A stretch of 43,078 nt of DNA from Paracoccaceae bacterium (GTDB lineage: Bacteria; Pseudomonadota; Alphaproteobacteria; Rhodobacterales; Rhodobacteraceae). Under the pieces are notes generated by a model, which saw nothing but the letters and a program-made list of their open reading frames with translations, had not been told where the DNA came from and made no database searches. The position numbers and the translations under genes are program-made. Each line of letters opens with the position of its first letter. Positions within the stretch are counted from its first letter, which is position 1. Where the stretch lies: contig JASJDQ010000011.1 of NCBI GenBank assembly GCA_030065075.1, forward strand, positions 1 through 43,078. Direction: 5' to 3'. Below, one piece after another: positions 41,073 to 43,078 of the stretch.

Positions 41073-41395
41073 CTGCCGTCTCCAAGCTGTCGAAGCCAGA
41101 ATAACGCGAACCGGGTTGTCGCCACACCCACGAAATGCACAGCGCCCCTATGCGCAAATGGATAGTCAGGCCACTGGCGGTAGTGACGCCATGTTCGTTT
41201 CGCGGGACAAAGCGGTCGTTCGTCTCTTTGGCGCTAAATGTCCGTTTTCGGTTGCGCGACCGCGCGCATCTTATGAAGCAGCTGCAGACGAACCTAGCCA
41301 TCTCAAATTGATCTCAAGCGCGCAGGGAACGTTGTTCTAGACTCGGTCCATCGCAGACTGTTAGCCTTGTTTGTAGTTTTCAGTTGGGGGATAAG
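41073..41395. other. intergenic region upstream of the CTERM gene
   Basis: About 320 bases between divergent genes. It contains one copy of a 38-base repeat (41210-41247) and becomes visibly AT-richer from about 41300. The CTERM gene's GGGGG ribosome binding site lies at 41386-41390. No gene is seen. Confidence 0.6.
41210..41247 (+). repeat. short repeat flanking the CTERM gene, left copy
   Basis: AAGCGGTCGTTCGT (41210-41223), then nine bases, GCTAA (41233-41237) and TGTCCGTTTT. The right copy at 42817-42854 has the identical 14-mer and GCTAA after ten bases, then CGACCGCTT. The left copy has lost most of the inverted-repeat pairing that the right copy keeps. Confidence 0.55.
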
Positions 41396-42638
41396 ATGAC
41401 CGGTAGAACGATTTTTAGTGCATTTATTGCCATGTTTTTTTTCAAGCATGGCAAATGCTGCTCCGGTTACAATAGATAACGCGGTCTTTTCTTTTCTTGA
41501 TATCTCGCTCCCAAACTCAGTGGGATATCCAGATCAATTGAGCCACACGATAGGTGCAATTACGGTCTCTCCAAAAGACGGGACGACTATCACCGCCACG
41601 CAGTCTGGTCAGACGGTAACGCTGCAAGCTGCAAGTCAGGCTACATTTTCGGATCAGTACGCGGCGTTTGTGCCCTATGATCCGTCGCTCACCGGGAACT
41701 GGCAGTTTGAGGCGACCAACGGATCAGACGTCACGACCTTTCAAGGCCCGGCCCATGCCAGCGTTCCGCAGGTTGAGTTTGCCACAAACATCGTAATGAC
41801 TCCGAACGGTTTGACTCCGACTTTTACGTGGGACGATCCCGGCAACGCTGATTGGATTTCGATTTCGATCTTCGATCTCGAGCGACGCAACAATCTTGGG
41901 TTGGCGGACAGAATTGAAATTGAACGCGTGACTGGTGGGAGCTACACCATTCCGGCTGGACTGTTGGAAGATGGACGGCGCTACTCTTTCAATGTAGCGG
42001 GAAATATTGGCTATACAGCGGCCGATGATCCCGGCACAAACCCAGATGGTTCATCCAGAGTCGGAGACACGCGAAGCCGTTCGCGTGTTTTCGTAGATTT
42101 CGTCGCCGGTGGATTGACCGCTGGCGACCCTGTCTATCTGCCGGTCGTTGACAACAGTGGGCCGATACCATTCTTTGACTTCAACAATCCGGTACTAGCC
42201 GGTTTGGTTGAATATTACGATCCGGTGTTTGCCGTTGGCTACGATTTCGCGATCGGGGACGGAAATCCCAATTTTTCATCTGTGGTGCTACCGGACATCG
42301 GGGACGGAGTGTATTCGCTATACCTGAACGACGGTTCGGGATTCAGTTTTTTCGACACGATCTTAGCGGGCGAAGAATATGCATTTGGTGGCAATGGGGT
42401 AAGCGAGTTTCGTATTCTTGGTATCGAGACTGGTGCGGGACTACAGCCCGACGACCCCACGGCGTTCGTTACAGGGTTGAGCTTTTTCTCCGACGGACAG
42501 TTTACCGGTCGAATGACACCAATACTGCAAGACGTTTCCGAAGTGCCGCTTCCTGCCACCGGTTTCCTGCTTTTCGGAGGCGTTGCTGGACTTATTATTA
42601 TGCGTCGCCGGAAAAATCCTTCAGCCACGGCAAACTGA
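41396..42638 (+). pseudogene. VPLPA-CTERM exported protein, signal peptide out of frame by one T
   Basis: The gene would encode a ~413-residue surface protein: signal peptide, a beta-rich Asp/Gly-rich body, and a C-terminal VPLPATGFLLFGGVAGLIIM-RRRKN tail, the VPLPA variant of the PEP-CTERM exosortase sorting signal (motif, hydrophobic helix, basic end). The natural start is ATG 41396, with GGGGG six bases upstream. It gives MTGRTIFSAFIAMFF, but the eight-T run at 41435-41442 puts the rest in another frame and a stop follows at once. With seven Ts it would read on as ...MFFSSMANAAPVT, a normal signal peptide cut after ANA. The in-frame GTG at 41418 gives a poor signal with no basic start. It is therefore a phase-off state, an inactivated gene or a sequencing error. 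Confidence 0.8.
41435..41442 (+). repeat. T8 homopolymer at the frameshift site
   Basis: Eight consecutive Ts inside the signal-peptide codons of the CTERM gene. Loss of one T restores a single frame from ATG 41396 to the stop at 42638; this is a potential slippage site. Confidence 0.75.
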
Positions 42639-43078
42639 CAGTTTAGCGGTCACACCTTCGGATAACCGTTCCGAATTGACCAGCCCAAATGGCCAATCTG
42701 AGCAAAGAAGTCTTTTTTCCGAATGCTGCGATCACGTGCAACTGAGTTGCAACGTGGGTTGAAGTCGAGGAAAGCAGTCATTCAGGTATTCCGTTGCGCT
42801 CATCACTTTGGGCTCGAAGCGGTCGTTCGTTGCGCCTGACGCTAACGACCGCTTGGCGGACAAAGCTGCCTTTCAGGCGCTAAGCCAATTCTTCAACCAG
42901 CCTTTCATAAACGATGTCTTCCGGCGTTGTGTCGAACGGTGTCGAAAACCAAACTCGATCAATTTCCAATCTATGACTGGCACTAACTGACGCGCGATGT
43001 CAGGCGGCGTCGTTTGATCCGCTGATCCGGTTTCCCAATCGTGAAGCGCAGATGAGTATCGAACGACTGCGCCGCTGG
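42639..43078. other. non-coding or decayed region at the right edge
   Basis: About 440 bases without a convincing complete gene. A 60-codon plus-strand frame at 42808-42990 overlaps the repeat copy and looks accidental. A small hairpin TGCAAC-TGA-GTTGCA lies at 42737-42751. At the very end a plus-strand frame is open from 42977 to the edge, and reads ...FDPLIRFPNREAQMSIERLRRW; it may be the start or remnant of a gene continuing outside. An ATG at 43052 lies in it. Not enough is visible to name it. Confidence 0.4.
42817..42854 (+). repeat. short repeat flanking the CTERM gene, right copy with inverted repeat
   Basis: AAGCGGTCGTT (42817-42827) and AACGACCGCTT (42844-42854) form a perfect 11-bp stem with a 16-base loop. 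The left part, AAGCGGTCGTTCGT, and GCTAA also occur at 41210-41237. It could act as a terminator or be the remains of a small mobile repeat. Confidence 0.55.

Noticed and set aside
42808-42990. 60-codon plus-strand frame near the right edge
   Set aside because: It overlaps the inverted repeat at 42817-42854 and has no motif or clear ribosome binding site.
1-43078. CRISPR array, rRNA, tRNA, tmRNA or a known riboswitch
   Set aside because: No regularly spaced repeats, no T-loop plus anticodon-arm combinations in gaps, and no recognised aptamer sequence was found by eye; covariance-model searches would be needed for certainty.

Overview
The window looks like the chromosome of a marine-type alphaproteobacterium of the Rhodobacterales (Roseobacter group). 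The DNA is GC-rich. The gene set is typical of that group: many TRAP and ABC solute transporters, a malonyl-CoA decarboxylase, the glyQ-VOC-DUF6446-glyS-PEP-binding protein block, a short LOV photoreceptor and a VPLPA-CTERM protein. This placement is inferred from protein content; no rRNA or tRNA gene was seen to confirm it.

Layout. (1) 1-2.7 kb: envelope genes, with the 3' end of a FemAB/GNAT-like acyltransferase, a Wzx-type flippase and, convergent to it, a divergent Aat-like aminoacyl transferase. (2) 3.1-24.3 kb: a long run of small-molecule catabolism. It holds malonyl-CoA decarboxylase; TcuA/TcuB-type flavin and Fe-S electron-transfer proteins; a ferric-reductase-like membrane protein beside a Tat-exported intradiol-dioxygenase-like protein; a metal HD-domain protein; an operon of SDR, class III CoA-transferase and citryl-CoA-lyase-like enzyme; an AraC/GyrI-like regulator; an NMT1-type ABC importer; an Asp/Glu-racemase-family enzyme; an enolase-superfamily enzyme; a DadA-like oxidase; a TRAP importer; a BASS-like permease; a TIM-barrel isomerase; and a 3-hydroxyisobutyrate/L-threonate dehydrogenase homologue. 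(3) 24.6-36.0 kb: mostly housekeeping on the minus strand, namely a lipoprotein, a YHS protein, a zinc-ribbon protein, RlmB/TrmH, GlmM, a SleB-type hydrolase, a PPDK-like PEP enzyme, GlyS, DUF6446, VOC and GlyQ. (4) 36.2-41.1 kb: a SPOR/peptidoglycan-binding protein with a degenerate trypsin fold, a redoxin, a short LOV protein, TrkH and a GFA-fold protein. (5) 41.1-43.1 kb: an AT-richer segment with a VPLPA-CTERM exported protein whose signal peptide is broken by an eight-T tract, flanked by two copies of a short repeat.

How the genes may work together (inference). The 9.0-11.8 kb operon has the logic of activating a citrate- or citramalate-like acid to its CoA thioester and cleaving it to acetyl-CoA plus an oxo-acid. 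TcuAB could feed unsaturated tricarboxylates into such chemistry. The 15.5-24.3 kb block (racemase, enolase-superfamily enzyme, amino-acid oxidase, TRAP, isomerase, dehydrogenase) reads as import and catabolism of an unidentified amino or hydroxy acid. No substrate can be named from sequence alone.

Most notable signals: the homopolymer frameshift in the CTERM protein, the loss of all three catalytic residues in the trypsin-like domain, the uncharacterised CoA-transferase/lyase operon, the divergent Aat paralogue, the degenerate ATP-grasp half of the PPDK-like protein, and a stem-loop repeat family placed just after both solute-binding-protein genes.
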